Shown one piece after another: positions 28,312 through 37,598 of a stretch of 64,000 nt of DNA. A program made the position numbers and the translations under genes. Position 1 is the first letter of the stretch, and each line of letters opens with the position of its first letter. The stretch is from positions 1 through 64,000 of the forward strand of contig NZ_AORL01000019.1 in NCBI RefSeq assembly GCF_000383095.1, written 5' to 3'. The notes under the pieces are model-generated. The model was given only the letters and a program-made list of their open reading frames with translations, did no database searches and was not told the origin of the DNA. Source of the stretch: Sphingomonas sp. PR090111-T3T-6A. Lineage in GTDB: Bacteria; Pseudomonadota; Alphaproteobacteria; Sphingomonadales; Sphingomonadaceae.

Positions 28312-28458
28312 GGAACTGATCCTGCCGTCCCGCGCGCCGCTTGGCGAGTCCCTGCGCGGGATCGGAGTCCCGTCTTTCGCGTTAGACTGATAGCTAGATC
28401 GCCTCCTATAGCGGGGGTGTATTAAAGCTAATGTCTTGAGTGGTTTAGAAGAATTGCC

Positions 28459-29028
28459 ATGGGAGAGGCCAGGGACCGGCTGGAGCGACTGCGCGAAACC
28501 TTCCTCGCCAGCGCTGAACAATGGATGTTTCCGCCGTCGCGCTGGGAACAGGATGCGGTGCGCGAGATATTGGCCCTGCCGGTGGAACGCGCGATCCGCG
28601 GCGTGCCGCGCGGGGCCGCCGTGCTGAACGCGCCCACGCGCGAATGCCACACCAACGCGGCGTTCTACGCGGAGCATGATCCGACCGGGCGCGCCACGAT
28701 GGTGACCGGCTGGTGGCGTCAGCCCAATGTGCTGGTGCTGCATTCGCTGGTCGAGATCGACGGGCAGCTTTATTGCGTCACGCCTTTCGATGCCGATCCG
28801 AGCAGGGACTTCCCCTTCATCCGCGATCCCAAGCTGCGCTGGCGCGAGGACGAGGCCGGAGAGCGTTATTGCGAGCGCGACGGGCACCGGATCGGGCCGG
28901 GCCTGCGCCTCGATGCGCCGCAGGTGATGGCCGATACGGCGCTGATCAAGGATCGGCTGGAGTCGGGGATGAATCCCTATGAAGCGGTGAAGGTCGCGAT
29001 CGGCAGCGGATCGCGCCGTCGTCGCTGA
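28459..29028 (+). CDS. Hypothetical protein with a Cys-His-Asn motif
   Basis: 189 residues, divergent from the trehalase gene. No family is firmly recognised. A segment with ECHTNAAFY (C63, H64, N66), then GWWRQPNVLVLHSLVEIDGQ (H95, D101), then YCVTPFD resembles the spacing of papain-like or transglutaminase-like folds, in which Cys, His and Asp/Asn form the active site. No signal peptide. The tail is basic (SRRRR). Function is not assigned. Third-position GC supports a real gene; the ribosome binding site (AGAAG) is weak. Confidence 0.75.
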   Translation: MGEARDRLERLRETFLASAEQWMFPPSRWEQDAVREILALPVERAIRGVPRGAAVLNAPTRECHTNAAFYAEHDPTGRATMVTGWWRQPNVLVLHSLVEIDGQLYCVTPFDADPSRDFPFIRDPKLRWREDEAGERYCERDGHRIGPGLRLDAPQVMADTALIKDRLESGMNPYEAVKVAIGSGSRRRR

Positions 29029-29034
29029 GGCGCG

Positions 29035-29703
29035 TCAGGCCCGCGCAAACCAGATGACGTGATGCGCCCCGCCGCCCGAAGCGCGGGCACGGACGACCAC
29101 TTCCTCGACATCGAAGCGGGCACGGCGCAGGCGGTTGGCAAACACGGTGTCGCGCGTCGAGGACCAGATCGCCAGCACCCCGCCGGGGCGTAGCGCGCGC
29201 TTGGCGGCGGCGAGGCCGTCGCGGTCGTAGATACGGTCATTGGCGGCGCGGACGAGGCCGTCGGGGCCGTTGTCGATGTCGAGCAGGATCGCGTCATAGG
29301 CACCCCGCGCGCCGCCGATCAGCGTTGCCACGTCAGCGATGTGGATATCGGTGCGCGGATCGTCGAGGCATTCGGCGGTGAGGCCCGCCATCGGTCCCTT
29401 CGCCCAGTCGATCACGGCGGGCACGAGTTCGGCGACGGTCAGCGTCGCGTCCTTGCCGAGTACGCCCAGCGCCGCGCGGAGCGTGAACCCCATGCCGTAC
29501 CCGCCGATCAGCAGATGCGGCTTCGGCCGCCCGGCAATCCGCTCGCACGACATGGTGGCGAGCGCTTCCTCGGAGCCGCTGAGCCGGCTGTTCATCAACT
29601 CGTTGGCGCCCAGCATGATCGACCACTCCGCGCCGCGCTGGAACAGGCGGAGCGTGTCGCCGCCGGGGATCTGGGCGGTGTCGATCAGGATGCGGGGGAC
29701 CAT
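29035..29703 (-). CDS. Spermidine-synthase-like methyltransferase-fold protein
   Basis: 222 residues. The Rossmann core has LLIGGYGMGFTLRAAL (SAM/dcSAM-binding glycine motif), VAELVPAVIDWA (acidic end of beta-2), DAILLDIDNGPDG (beta-4 region) and GGVLAIWSS. This matches polyamine aminopropyltransferase relatives annotated as spermidine synthases in Proteobacteria, but the N-terminal beta-domain is short and true aminopropyl transfer is unproven. It follows uxuB by 31 nt. That gap and the first codons form a hairpin that hides the ribosome binding site and start codon. Confidence 0.75.
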   Translation of the reverse strand: MVPRILIDTAQIPGGDTLRLFQRGAEWSIMLGANELMNSRLSGSEEALATMSCERIAGRPKPHLLIGGYGMGFTLRAALGVLGKDATLTVAELVPAVIDWAKGPMAGLTAECLDDPRTDIHIADVATLIGGARGAYDAILLDIDNGPDGLVRAANDRIYDRDGLAAAKRALRPGGVLAIWSSTRDTVFANRLRRARFDVEEVVVRARASGGGAHHVIWFARA

Positions 29704-29730
29704 AAGGGCGCGATCCCTTATGTCCCCCGC
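29692..29730 (-). promoter_or_regulatory. mRNA hairpin enclosing ribosome binding site and start codon
   Basis: In the minus-strand transcript GCGGGGGAC plus AUAAGGG pairs with CCCUUAU plus GUCCCCCGC, 16 bp in all around a 6-nt loop, with one bulged G. That G is the third base of the AUG start of the spermidine-synthase-like gene. AAGGGA, the only candidate Shine-Dalgarno sequence, is in the 5' arm. No T-run follows, so it is unlikely to be just a terminator. Confidence 0.65.
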
Positions 29731-29734
29731 AACG

Positions 29735-31195
29735 TCAAGCGCGAAGGGCGGCGAGCGCGCCTTCGCGTTCGATACGGTCGAGATGGCCGGTGATGGTCGC
29801 GACCAGTTCCGCGTCGGCGGCGAGCGCAGGCGGCACGATCGCCTCGATCGCCATCAGCGCGGCGACCCGTTCGGCGGCGCTGGTGCAGCCTTCGAGCGCT
29901 GCGGCGGTGCGGCCCGCGAGCGGATCGTCGACGGTGAAGCCATGGCCCGCATCGTCCACGCCGCCCTGCCAGCGCATCCACGCCGCGACGGCCAGCGCGA
30001 GCCGATCGACGCTCTTGCCGGCCTTCCGCCGCGCGAGGATGGGCGCAAGCAGCCGCTGGGGCAGCTTCTGCGAACCGTCCATCGCGATCTGGCGGGTGCG
30101 GTGCTGGAGCGCGCTGTTGGCGAAGCGGGCCATCAGCTCTTTGCGATAGGCCGGGATGTCGAGCCCTTCCGGGGGCGAGAGCGTCTCGGCCGATTCATCC
30201 CACAGCGCCTCGACGAAGGCGCGACCCTCCGGCCGGGCGACGAACTGGTTGACGAACTCGATCCCGGCGAGCCCGCCCAGATAGGCGATGCCCGAATGCG
30301 CGCCGTTGAGCAGGCGGAGCTTGGCCTCCTCCCACGGTGCGACATCGGCGGTGAGCTGCACGCCGAGGCTCGCGAAGTCGGCGCGCGGGCCGCAGAAGCG
30401 GTCCTCGATCACCCACTGGGTGAAGGGCTCGGTCTTCACCATCGCGCGATCCTCGACGCCGATCCGCTCGAAGAGGGCGGCGATGTCGGCGTCGGTGGTG
30501 GCGGGGACGATGCGATCCACCATGGTCTGCGGGAAGGCGCCCTCGGCCTCGATCCAGGCCGCGAGGCCCGCATCATGCGCCCGCGCCATCGCCAGCACCG
30601 CGTTGCGCAGGAGATGGCCATTGTGCGGCAGATTGTCGCAGGAGATGGCGGTGAAGGGAGCGAGCCCCGCCTCGCGCCGCGCCTTCAGGCCCGCGACGAG
30701 GAAGCCCGGCACGGTGCGCGGGGCGGACAGGTCGGCGAGATCGGCGGCGATGTCGGGATCGCCCTCGATCAGTCTGCCGGTCGCGGGATCGAGCCTGTAG
30801 CCCTTCTCGGTGACGGTGAGGGTGACGATATGGACGTCCGCCGAGGCGAGTGCCTCCACCACGCGCGCCGGCCCCTCGGGCGCGACGAGCACGTCCTGCA
30901 CCGCGCCGAGGATGCGGATGCGCTGCTCATTCCCGGAGCGCACGACGAGGCTGTAGAGCCCGTCCTGCGGCACGAGCTGATCGCGCACGCCGGCCGAGCG
31001 CAGCGACACGCCGAGCACGCCCCAGCGCAGGTCGCCGGCCGACAGCGCGGCGTCGAACACCGCCGCCTGATGCGCGCGATGGAAGGCGCCGATGCCGAGA
31101 TGGACCACGCCAGTCTTCACGGCCGAGCGGTCGTAGGACGGCTGCTCGACCTCGGCCGGCAGCGCCGCGAGCGTGGCGGTGGCGAGACGACTCAC
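29735..31195 (-). CDS. uxuB: Fructuronate reductase / mannitol dehydrogenase family
   Basis: 486 residues, typical of the polyol-specific long-chain dehydrogenases. VVHLGIGAFHRAHQA is the NAD-binding start, and the catalytic region has KLRLLNGAHSGIAYLGGLAG and NSALQHRTRQIAMDGSQKLPQRLL. Next to glucuronate isomerase, the likely reaction is NADH-dependent reduction of D-fructuronate to D-mannonate; a role as mannitol or tagaturonate dehydrogenase cannot be excluded. Its start overlaps the uxaC stop by 4 nt (ATGA). Mannonate dehydratase (uxuA), the next step, is not in the window. Confidence 0.88.
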   Translation of the reverse strand: MSRLATATLAALPAEVEQPSYDRSAVKTGVVHLGIGAFHRAHQAAVFDAALSAGDLRWGVLGVSLRSAGVRDQLVPQDGLYSLVVRSGNEQRIRILGAVQDVLVAPEGPARVVEALASADVHIVTLTVTEKGYRLDPATGRLIEGDPDIAADLADLSAPRTVPGFLVAGLKARREAGLAPFTAISCDNLPHNGHLLRNAVLAMARAHDAGLAAWIEAEGAFPQTMVDRIVPATTDADIAALFERIGVEDRAMVKTEPFTQWVIEDRFCGPRADFASLGVQLTADVAPWEEAKLRLLNGAHSGIAYLGGLAGIEFVNQFVARPEGRAFVEALWDESAETLSPPEGLDIPAYRKELMARFANSALQHRTRQIAMDGSQKLPQRLLAPILARRKAGKSVDRLALAVAAWMRWQGGVDDAGHGFTVDDPLAGRTAAALEGCTSAAERVAALMAIEAIVPPALAADAELVATITGHLDRIEREGALAALRA

Positions 31196-32604
31196 AGCTT
31201 GTAGGCCTGCTTCACGAGCCCGTAGGTCAGCGCATAGGCTACCTCGTCGGCCTCGTCCTCGGGCAGGCGATGCTCGGCGACGAGGCGGGCGAGGAAGGCG
31301 CAGTCCATCCGCCGCGCGACATCGTGCCGCGCCGGGATCGACAGGAAAGCGCGCGTATCGTCGTTGAAGCCGACGGTGTTGTAGAAGCCGCCCGTCTCGG
31401 TGACGCGCTCGCGGAAGCGGCGCATCCCCTCGGGGCTGTCATGGAACCACCAGGGCGGCCCGAGCCGCAGCGACGGATAATGGCCGGCGAGCGGCGCCAG
31501 CTCGCGCGAATAGACATCCTCGTCGAGCGTGAAGAGGATCAGCGTCAGGCGCGGATCATTGCCATGCGCGTCGAGCAGCGGCTTCAGGCAGCGCACGAAC
31601 TCGCCGGCGGTGGGGATGTCCGCGCCCTTGTCCTTCCCGAAGCGGGCGAGGACCGACGGATTGTGGCTGCGCGAGACGCCGGGATGGAGCTGCATCACCA
31701 TGCCGTCCTCGATCGACATGCGCGCCATCTCGGTCAGCATCTGGCCGCGGAAGAGTTCGGCTTCGGCAGCGCTCACCGGGCCGGCGATCACCTTGGCGTA
31801 GAGCGCCTCGATTTCCGCGCGGGGCAGGTCGGCGGTGAAGGCCGAGGGGTGGCCATGGTCGGTCGAGGTGGCGCCCGCCGCACGGAAATGGGCGCGGCGA
31901 TTCTGGTGGGCGCGCAGATAGCCGGCATAGGTCGAGACATCCTCGCCCGCCATCTCGCCGAAGCGGCGGACATTCTCGATGAAGCGGGGGTCTTGCGGGT
32001 CCATCACCGGATCGGGGCGATAGGCGGTGACGACGCGGCCGTTCCAGCCGCTCTCTCGGATCGCCTTGTGGTGATCGAGCGGATCGAGCGGGCTCTCGGT
32101 GGTGGCGATCACCTCGATGTTGAAGCGCTCGAACAGCGCGCGTGGGCGGAAGGCGTCGGTCTTCAGCGCGGCGTCGATGGTGTCGTAATACTGGTCCGCC
32201 GTCCCGGCCGAGAGCAGCACGTCGAGGCCGAATACCTCGGCGAACACCCAGTCCAGCCACATGCGCGACGGCGTGCCGCGCAGCAGGTGATAATGCTCTG
32301 CGAAGAGGCGCCAGATCTTGCGGCCGTCCTGCTCGGTGGGGCTGCCGTCCACGGTCGGCACGCCGAGCGCGTCGAGCGGCACGCCCTGGCTGTAGAGCAT
32401 CCGGAACACATAATGGTCCGGCGTGATGAGCAGGCGTGCGGGATCGGGGAAGGGCTCGTTCGTGGCGAACCAGGCCGGATCGGTGTGGCCGTGCGGGCTG
32501 ACGATCGGCAGATCCTTCACCGTCGCATAGAGACGGCGGGCGATGGCGCGGGTGGTCGGGTCGGCGGGGAAGAGCCGGTCGGGATGCAGTTCAAGCTTGC
32601 TCAC
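31192..32604 (-). CDS. uxaC: Glucuronate isomerase
   Basis: 470 residues, full length. Family landmarks are DLPIVSPHGHTDPAWF (metal-site His pair), RMLYSQGVPLDALG, IATTESPLDPL and the C-terminal MDCAFLARLVAEHRL. It interconverts glucuronate and fructuronate (or galacturonate and tagaturonate) in the cytoplasm. It overlaps uxuB and follows kdgK by 35 nt, with GGAG near the start, so it is an internal gene of the uronate operon. Confidence 0.94.
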   Translation of the reverse strand: MSKLELHPDRLFPADPTTRAIARRLYATVKDLPIVSPHGHTDPAWFATNEPFPDPARLLITPDHYVFRMLYSQGVPLDALGVPTVDGSPTEQDGRKIWRLFAEHYHLLRGTPSRMWLDWVFAEVFGLDVLLSAGTADQYYDTIDAALKTDAFRPRALFERFNIEVIATTESPLDPLDHHKAIRESGWNGRVVTAYRPDPVMDPQDPRFIENVRRFGEMAGEDVSTYAGYLRAHQNRRAHFRAAGATSTDHGHPSAFTADLPRAEIEALYAKVIAGPVSAAEAELFRGQMLTEMARMSIEDGMVMQLHPGVSRSHNPSVLARFGKDKGADIPTAGEFVRCLKPLLDAHGNDPRLTLILFTLDEDVYSRELAPLAGHYPSLRLGPPWWFHDSPEGMRRFRERVTETGGFYNTVGFNDDTRAFLSIPARHDVARRMDCAFLARLVAEHRLPEDEADEVAYALTYGLVKQAYKL

Positions 32605-32639
32605 GCGGATGTCTCCGGTGTCGGGAGGAGGGAGAGGGA

Positions 32640-33656
32640 TTAGCGCCGGACGTCGAGGCCGCCGTCCCAGAAGGCGTCGATATCGGCGGTGCCGAACAGG
32701 CTCGCGTCACCGGGCAGGCTGTGCTTGAGCGCCGCGAGCGCAAGGCCGGCGCGCGCCGCCTCGGCCGGGTCGCCGGTCGCGATCAGGCCGTGCAGCACGC
32801 CCGAGGCGAAGGCGTCGCCGCCGCCGATCCGGTCGACGATGCCGGTGACCGCGACTTCATCGGTCTGGTGCGCGCCGTCGCGCAGATCGATGCGGGCGGC
32901 GAGGCGGTGATGGTCGGCATCGACCACATGGCGCGCGGTCGAGGCGATCAGCTTGAGCGAGGGGAAGGCCTCGAACGCCGCTTCGGCCGCGTGGCGGCGG
33001 CGATCCGGCCCGTCGCCGTCGAACGGACGATCGAGCAGCAAAGCGACGTCGCGATGGTTGCCGAACAGGATGTCCGCCATGCCGACCAGCTCGGACAGGA
33101 TCGCGCGCGGATCGCTGTCCCACATCTGCCAGAGCGAGGGGCGGTAATTGCCGTCGAACGACACCGCCACGCCCACCGCGCGCGCGGCGCGGGCGGCGGC
33201 GATCGCCATGTCGGCCGAGCGCTGGCCGAGCGCCGGGGTGATGCCCGAGAGGTGGAGCAGGCTCGCGCCGTCGAGCAGCGTCGGCCAGTCGAACAGCGAG
33301 GCGTCGGCCTCGGCGAAGCTGCTGCCCGCGCGATCATAGACGATCGAGGAGGCGCGCAGCGATGCGCCCGGTGTCAGGAAATAGAGCCCGAGACGACCCG
33401 GCGTCCGCACGATGCCGCTCGCATCCACGCCATGGCGGCGGACATGGTCGACCGCGCCCTGCCCGACGGCATGGCTCGGCACGGCGCTGACCATCGCGGT
33501 GCGGTGGCCGAGTCGCGAGAGGCCGATCGCGACATTGGCCTCCGCTCCGCCGAAATTGGCGTCGAGCGAGCCGCCCTGGAAGAGCAGCTCGCGGCCCGGA
33601 GGGGAGAGGCGCAGCAGCAGCTCGCCGAAGCAGACGATGCGTCCGGCGCCGATCAT
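32640..33656 (-). CDS. kdgK: 2-dehydro-3-deoxygluconate kinase (PfkB family)
   Basis: 338 residues. PfkB signatures: GGAEANVAIGLSRLG near residue 37 and VDRIGGGDAFASGVLHGL near the C-terminus, with the catalytic Asp in GGGDAFASG. The position before uxaC and uxuB, and the N-terminal IVCFGELLLRLSPPG, match KdgK. It phosphorylates KDG to KDPG, feeding an Entner-Doudoroff aldolase that is not in this stretch; the aldolase at 61962 is of the same fold. A 124-nt gap upstream may hold a promoter for the three uronate genes. Confidence 0.88.
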   Translation of the reverse strand: MIGAGRIVCFGELLLRLSPPGRELLFQGGSLDANFGGAEANVAIGLSRLGHRTAMVSAVPSHAVGQGAVDHVRRHGVDASGIVRTPGRLGLYFLTPGASLRASSIVYDRAGSSFAEADASLFDWPTLLDGASLLHLSGITPALGQRSADMAIAAARAARAVGVAVSFDGNYRPSLWQMWDSDPRAILSELVGMADILFGNHRDVALLLDRPFDGDGPDRRRHAAEAAFEAFPSLKLIASTARHVVDADHHRLAARIDLRDGAHQTDEVAVTGIVDRIGGGDAFASGVLHGLIATGDPAEAARAGLALAALKHSLPGDASLFGTADIDAFWDGGLDVRR

Positions 33657-33780
33657 GCGCGCGACTCCCGGACAGGCTGGCGATCGATCTGTCTGGCCAC
33701 TTTCCCTCTCACTGTCCTTACCATTATGTTGCCTTCGCTAGGCGCAGGGCTGTGGGATTGCAAGCGCTGGCACGCCCCCG

Positions 33781-34911
33781 TCAGGCGAGGATCGAGCGGT
33801 CGATCTCGGCGATGGTGCGCACGCCGGTAAGCGCCATGGCGACGCGCATCTCGCGCTGGAAGAGATCGAGCATCTGCGCGACGCCGGCCTCTCCGCGTGC
33901 GGCGAGCGCGAACAGCCAGGCGCGGCCGAGCAGCACGCCCTCCGCGCCCAGCGCCAGCATCCGCACCACGTCGAGGCCCGAGCGGATGCCCGAATCCGCC
34001 AGCACGGTGAGCTGGCCGCGCACCGCATCCGCGATTCCCGGCAGCGCGCGGGCAGAGGAGAGCACGCCGTCGAGCTGCCGCCCGCCATGGTTGGAGACGA
34101 CGATGCCGTTCGCGCCGATGCCGGCGGCGGCTCTGGCGTCCTCGGGATCGAGAATGCCCTTGATGATGAGCGGCCCCTTCCACTCGGAACGAATCCAGTC
34201 GAGATCGTCCCACGAGATCGACGGATCGAAATTGGCGCCGAGCCAGCCGATATAATCGTTGAGCCCGCTATCCTTGCCGAGCACCGGCTCCAGATTGCCG
34301 AGCAGATGCGGGCGGCCGCGCAGCCCCACGTCCCACGCCCAGCCTGGCTTGCCGATCGCCTGCATCATCCGCCGCATCGGCCCGCGCGGGCCGGACATGC
34401 CCGAATGCGCATCGCGATAGCGCGCGCCCGGCACCGGCATGTCGACGGTGAAGACCAGAGCCTCGGCGCCGCGCGCGCGGGCGGTGGCGAGCAGGTCGCG
34501 CATGAAGGCGCGGTCGCGGATCACATAGAGCTGGAACCAGGTCGGCCCCGGCGTGGCGGTCGTCACCTCGGTCAGTGAGCAGAGCGAGACGGTCGACAGC
34601 GTGAAGGGGATGCCCACCGCATGCGCCGCGCGCGCCGCCTGCACCTCGCCGCGACGCGCATACATGCCGCTGATGCCGACCGGGCCGAGTGCGATGGGGA
34701 GCGGCCGGTGCTGGCCGAACAGCTCGGTCGAGAGGTCGATGTCGGCGACGTTCTTCAGCACGCGCTGGCGCAGCGCGATGCCGGCGAGGTCCGACACGTT
34801 CCGCCGCAGCGTCTCCTCGGCATAGGCGGCGCCGTCGGCATAGTCGAACAGGAAGCGCGGCAGGCGTCGGCGGGCGGCGTCGCGGAAGTCGAGCGGGGAG
34901 GAGATAATCAT
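33781..34911 (-). CDS. FMN-dependent alpha-hydroxy-acid dehydrogenase (LldD-like)
   Basis: 376 residues from the ATG at 34911 ([20 protein letters not shown]); the longer upstream frame is Pro/Ser-rich and not part of the family. FMN-binding and catalytic features are [26 protein letters not shown], the Lys of [14 protein letters not shown] and the active His/Arg of NHGGRQLDG. Family members oxidise L-lactate, glycolate or mandelate. Beside a fuconolactonase-like amidohydrolase and glycerate genes, lactate or another hydroxy acid from sugar breakdown is likely. Called lldD-like without firm substrate. Confidence 0.85.
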   Translation of the reverse strand: MIISSPLDFRDAARRRLPRFLFDYADGAAYAEETLRRNVSDLAGIALRQRVLKNVADIDLSTELFGQHRPLPIALGPVGISGMYARRGEVQAARAAHAVGIPFTLSTVSLCSLTEVTTATPGPTWFQLYVIRDRAFMRDLLATARARGAEALVFTVDMPVPGARYRDAHSGMSGPRGPMRRMMQAIGKPGWAWDVGLRGRPHLLGNLEPVLGKDSGLNDYIGWLGANFDPSISWDDLDWIRSEWKGPLIIKGILDPEDARAAAGIGANGIVVSNHGGRQLDGVLSSARALPGIADAVRGQLTVLADSGIRSGLDVVRMLALGAEGVLLGRAWLFALAARGEAGVAQMLDLFQREMRVAMALTGVRTIAEIDRSILA

Positions 34912-34942
34912 CGGGTCCGGTCTACCAGTGCTGGATGGGGCG

Positions 34943-35779
34943 TCAGAGTCCGTAGAAACGGGCGGCGGCGTCGTGGAACAGGTGGCGGCGGGCGGCCTCG
35001 TCGGTGGGGGCGGCGAGCCGCTCCGCATCGGTGAGCCAGTCCTTGTAGCTATCGCCGGCAAGCAGCAGCACCGGCCAGTCGCTGCCCCACATCAGCCGCT
35101 CGCCGAAGCAGGCGACGAGATGCGCGACATAGGGCGCGAGCGCGTCGGCGGTCTGGCTGGGCGCCTGCTCGGTGCGCAGGCCGGACAGCTTGGCATGGAC
35201 ATGGGGGAAGGCGGCCAGCGCCGCGATCTCCTCGCGCCACGGATCGAGATCGCCCGTCGCGGCAAAGGGCTTGGCGCCATGATCGATGACGAGGGGCAGT
35301 TCCGGCCAGTGCGTGGCGAAGCGGGCCAGTGCGGGCAGATGGCGCGGCTGAACGAGGGCGTCGAAACGCAGGCCGTGCGCAATCATCGCCTCGATGGCGG
35401 GGGCGAGTTCGGGGCGGAGAATCCACGCGCTGTCCTCGATCGCCTGGAGCATCGGGCGCAAACCCTTGAGCTTCGGATGGCGGGCGAGTGCCGCGATGCG
35501 CTCGGGCGCGTCGGGGCTTGCGAGATCGACCCAGCCGACCACCGCGCGGACCAGCGGATCGCCCCCGGCCAGCGCCAGCATCCAGCCGGTGTCGCGATCA
35601 TCCGGCTGCGACTGGACGAGCACCGTGCCCGCCAATTCCACGCCGTCGGCCGCCGCGCGCAGATCGGCAAGGCCGAAGTCGCGATGGAGATCGGGCAGAT
35701 CGGGGCCGGGCCAGCTCTGGCCGGGGCCGCCGATGGTCCAGGCATGCTGATGGGAATCGAGGATTGCTATCGGTGTCAT
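34943..35779 (-). CDS. Amidohydrolase family protein (L-fuconolactonase-like)
   Basis: 278 residues, an amidohydrolase-2 TIM barrel. It has the N-terminal [13 protein letters not shown] metal motif, VIDHGAKPF in the middle, KLSGL, and the C-terminal [14 protein letters not shown] with the metal-binding Asp. Close relatives hydrolyse sugar lactones (fuconolactone, rhamnonolactone, galactarolactone). It overlaps the glycerate kinase stop by 4 nt (ATGA). With a downstream hydroxy-acid dehydrogenase it may act in a non-phosphorylating deoxy-sugar route that ends in lactate. Confidence 0.8.
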   Translation of the reverse strand: MTPIAILDSHQHAWTIGGPGQSWPGPDLPDLHRDFGLADLRAAADGVELAGTVLVQSQPDDRDTGWMLALAGGDPLVRAVVGWVDLASPDAPERIAALARHPKLKGLRPMLQAIEDSAWILRPELAPAIEAMIAHGLRFDALVQPRHLPALARFATHWPELPLVIDHGAKPFAATGDLDPWREEIAALAAFPHVHAKLSGLRTEQAPSQTADALAPYVAHLVACFGERLMWGSDWPVLLLAGDSYKDWLTDAERLAAPTDEAARRHLFHDAAARFYGL

Positions 35780-36585
35780 GAGCCATCATCAGACAATAAG
35801 GAGCGATCGGCCGCAAGCCTTGCCACGCGATCGGCGCGGCCGGGCATTTCGGTCAGGATATGGCGCGTCAGCCGCTCATAATGCTGGATGAAGCGCGCGA
35901 CCTTGGCGTCGCTCATCAGGCCGGGCGCATCGGGAGCGGTGCGGCCTCGCAGCGCGCGCTCCTGCTCGATCCGCCAGCCCTGCACCACCTCGAAGCCCGG
36001 TGCCGCCAGCAGCATCAGCCGGTCGATCCGCGCGAACAGCCGCTGATAGTCGCCCGCCAGCGCGGCATTGACGGCGCGCCGCCAGATGCCGTCCGCATCC
36101 TCCTCGCGTTCGAGGGCGTTGATGGGAGCGGCCAGCGCCTCCTCCGCCTCGGGCCGGGCGCCGACGCACCAGCCTTCGAAGATCAGCAGCCGGGTGCCGG
36201 CCGGGGCATGGCCCCACTGGTCCGCCGGAGCGCGGTCGTCGCAGGCCTTGTCGAAGCGGGGGAGCGCCGCGGCTTCGCCCCGATCGAGCGCGGCGAAGGT
36301 GGCGAGGCCGAGCGGCACGTCATGCGTGCCCGGCACGCCGCGCGTGGCGAAGAGCGGGTGGACGGTGCGGGCGAGCGCGGCGCGCTCGGCCTTCGTCCGA
36401 TAGAGATCGTCGAGCGAGAGGATGGCCGTCCGCTCGAACCGTTCCGCCAACCCGGCGGCGAGCGTCGATTTGCCGCTGCCCTGCGCACCGCACAGGCCGA
36501 GGACCAGGGGACGGTCCGCTGGCGCCTCGCGGAGCAGCGGGGCGAGCCATGCCTCCGTCGCATCGAGCAGCGCCTCACGCGACAC
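35776..36585 (-). CDS. Glycerate kinase of the D-glycerate 3-kinase (GLYK) family
   Basis: 269 residues from the GTG at 36585, which overlaps the preceding dehydrogenase gene. The P-loop is GAQGSGKS (33-40). Then come LSLDDLYRT, a THDVPLGLATF segment, PRFDKACDDRAP, LIFEGWCVG and WRIEQERALRG, a pattern shared with plant and cyanobacterial D-glycerate 3-kinase. It would make 3-phosphoglycerate from D-glycerate. The coupling to a hydroxypyruvate/glyoxylate reductase gene upstream supports this. Confidence 0.82.
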   Translation of the reverse strand: MSREALLDATEAWLAPLLREAPADRPLVLGLCGAQGSGKSTLAAGLAERFERTAILSLDDLYRTKAERAALARTVHPLFATRGVPGTHDVPLGLATFAALDRGEAAALPRFDKACDDRAPADQWGHAPAGTRLLIFEGWCVGARPEAEEALAAPINALEREEDADGIWRRAVNAALAGDYQRLFARIDRLMLLAAPGFEVVQGWRIEQERALRGRTAPDAPGLMSDAKVARFIQHYERLTRHILTEMPGRADRVARLAADRSLLSDDGS

Positions 36586-37546
36586 GGTTGGGTGGCTCCC
36601 GTCCGTCGAAAAAGGCTTCGAGATTGGAGGCGGCCTGCATCCCCATGGCCGAGCGCGTCTCGATCGTCGCGCTGCCGAGATGGGGAAGCAGCACCGCCCG
36701 CTCGCATGCGAGGAGCGCTGGGTGGACGGCGGGCTCCTGCTCATAGACATCGAGCCCCGCCGCGCCGAGCCGGCCCTGCGTCAGCGCCTCGGCCAGCGCC
36801 GCCTCGTCCACCACCGGCCCGCGCGCGGTGTTGATGAGGATGGCGTGGGGTTTCATCCGCGCGAGCAGGGGCGCGTCGATCAGGTGCCGCGTTGCCGCCC
36901 CGCCCGGCACATGGAGCGAGAGGATGTCGGCCTCGGCCGCGAGCGCCTCCAGCGATTCCGCCGGGCTGGCGTCGCAGGCCGCTTCGATCGTCTCGGAAGC
37001 GCGGTTGCGGCTGACATAGCGGATGCGCATCCCGAAGGCGCGGGCGCGCTTGGCCGTCGCCTGCGCGATGCGACCGAAGCCGACGAGGCCGAGCGTCTTG
37101 CCCGTCACGCCCTGTCCGATCAGGTGCGTGGGCCGCCAGCCGGTCCAGCGCCCGTCGCGAAGCTCGCGCTCGCCTTCGCCGGCGCGGCGCGCGGCCATCA
37201 GCATCAGCAGGATGGCGAGATCGGCGGTGGTGTCGGTCAGCGCGTCGGGCGTGTTGGTGACGGCGATCCCGGCCTTCCGGGCGGCGGCGAGATCGATATG
37301 CTCGAAGCCCGCCCCGAAATTGGCGAGGATGCGCACCGTCGCGCCGGGGAGGGAGAGAAGCGCCGCGTCGATACGGTCGGTGATGGTCGGGAGGATCGCG
37401 TCGTAGCGCGTCATCGCGTCCGCCAGCGCCTCGCGGGAGAGCGGCGCGTCGTCGGCGTTGCCGTCGGTCTCGAACCGCGTCGACAGATGCGCCTCGACCG
37501 CGTGCGGCAGCCGCCGTGTCACCAGCAGGCGCGGGCGCCGGTCCAT
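36575..37546 (-). CDS. D-2-hydroxyacid dehydrogenase (glyoxylate/hydroxypyruvate reductase type)
   Basis: 323 residues. The NAD(P)-binding motif is LGLVGFGRIAQATAKRA, preceded by NFGAGFEHIDLAAARKAGI and DLAILLMLMAARR. The catalytic Arg is in NTARGPVVDEAAL, with Glu and His in DVYEQEPAVHPAL and LPHLGSATIETR. It most likely reduces glyoxylate or hydroxypyruvate to glycolate or glycerate. GAGGAGAAG stands before the ATG. As first gene of the seven-gene minus-strand run, its promoter should lie in the 52-nt gap to the CitE-like gene or further up. Confidence 0.87.
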   Translation of the reverse strand: MDRRPRLLVTRRLPHAVEAHLSTRFETDGNADDAPLSREALADAMTRYDAILPTITDRIDAALLSLPGATVRILANFGAGFEHIDLAAARKAGIAVTNTPDALTDTTADLAILLMLMAARRAGEGERELRDGRWTGWRPTHLIGQGVTGKTLGLVGFGRIAQATAKRARAFGMRIRYVSRNRASETIEAACDASPAESLEALAAEADILSLHVPGGAATRHLIDAPLLARMKPHAILINTARGPVVDEAALAEALTQGRLGAAGLDVYEQEPAVHPALLACERAVLLPHLGSATIETRSAMGMQAASNLEAFFDGREPPNRVA

Positions 37547-37598
37547 CCACTTCTCCTCTTCCGATATCGCCCGATGTATGGAGAGGAGAGGGCGTTCG

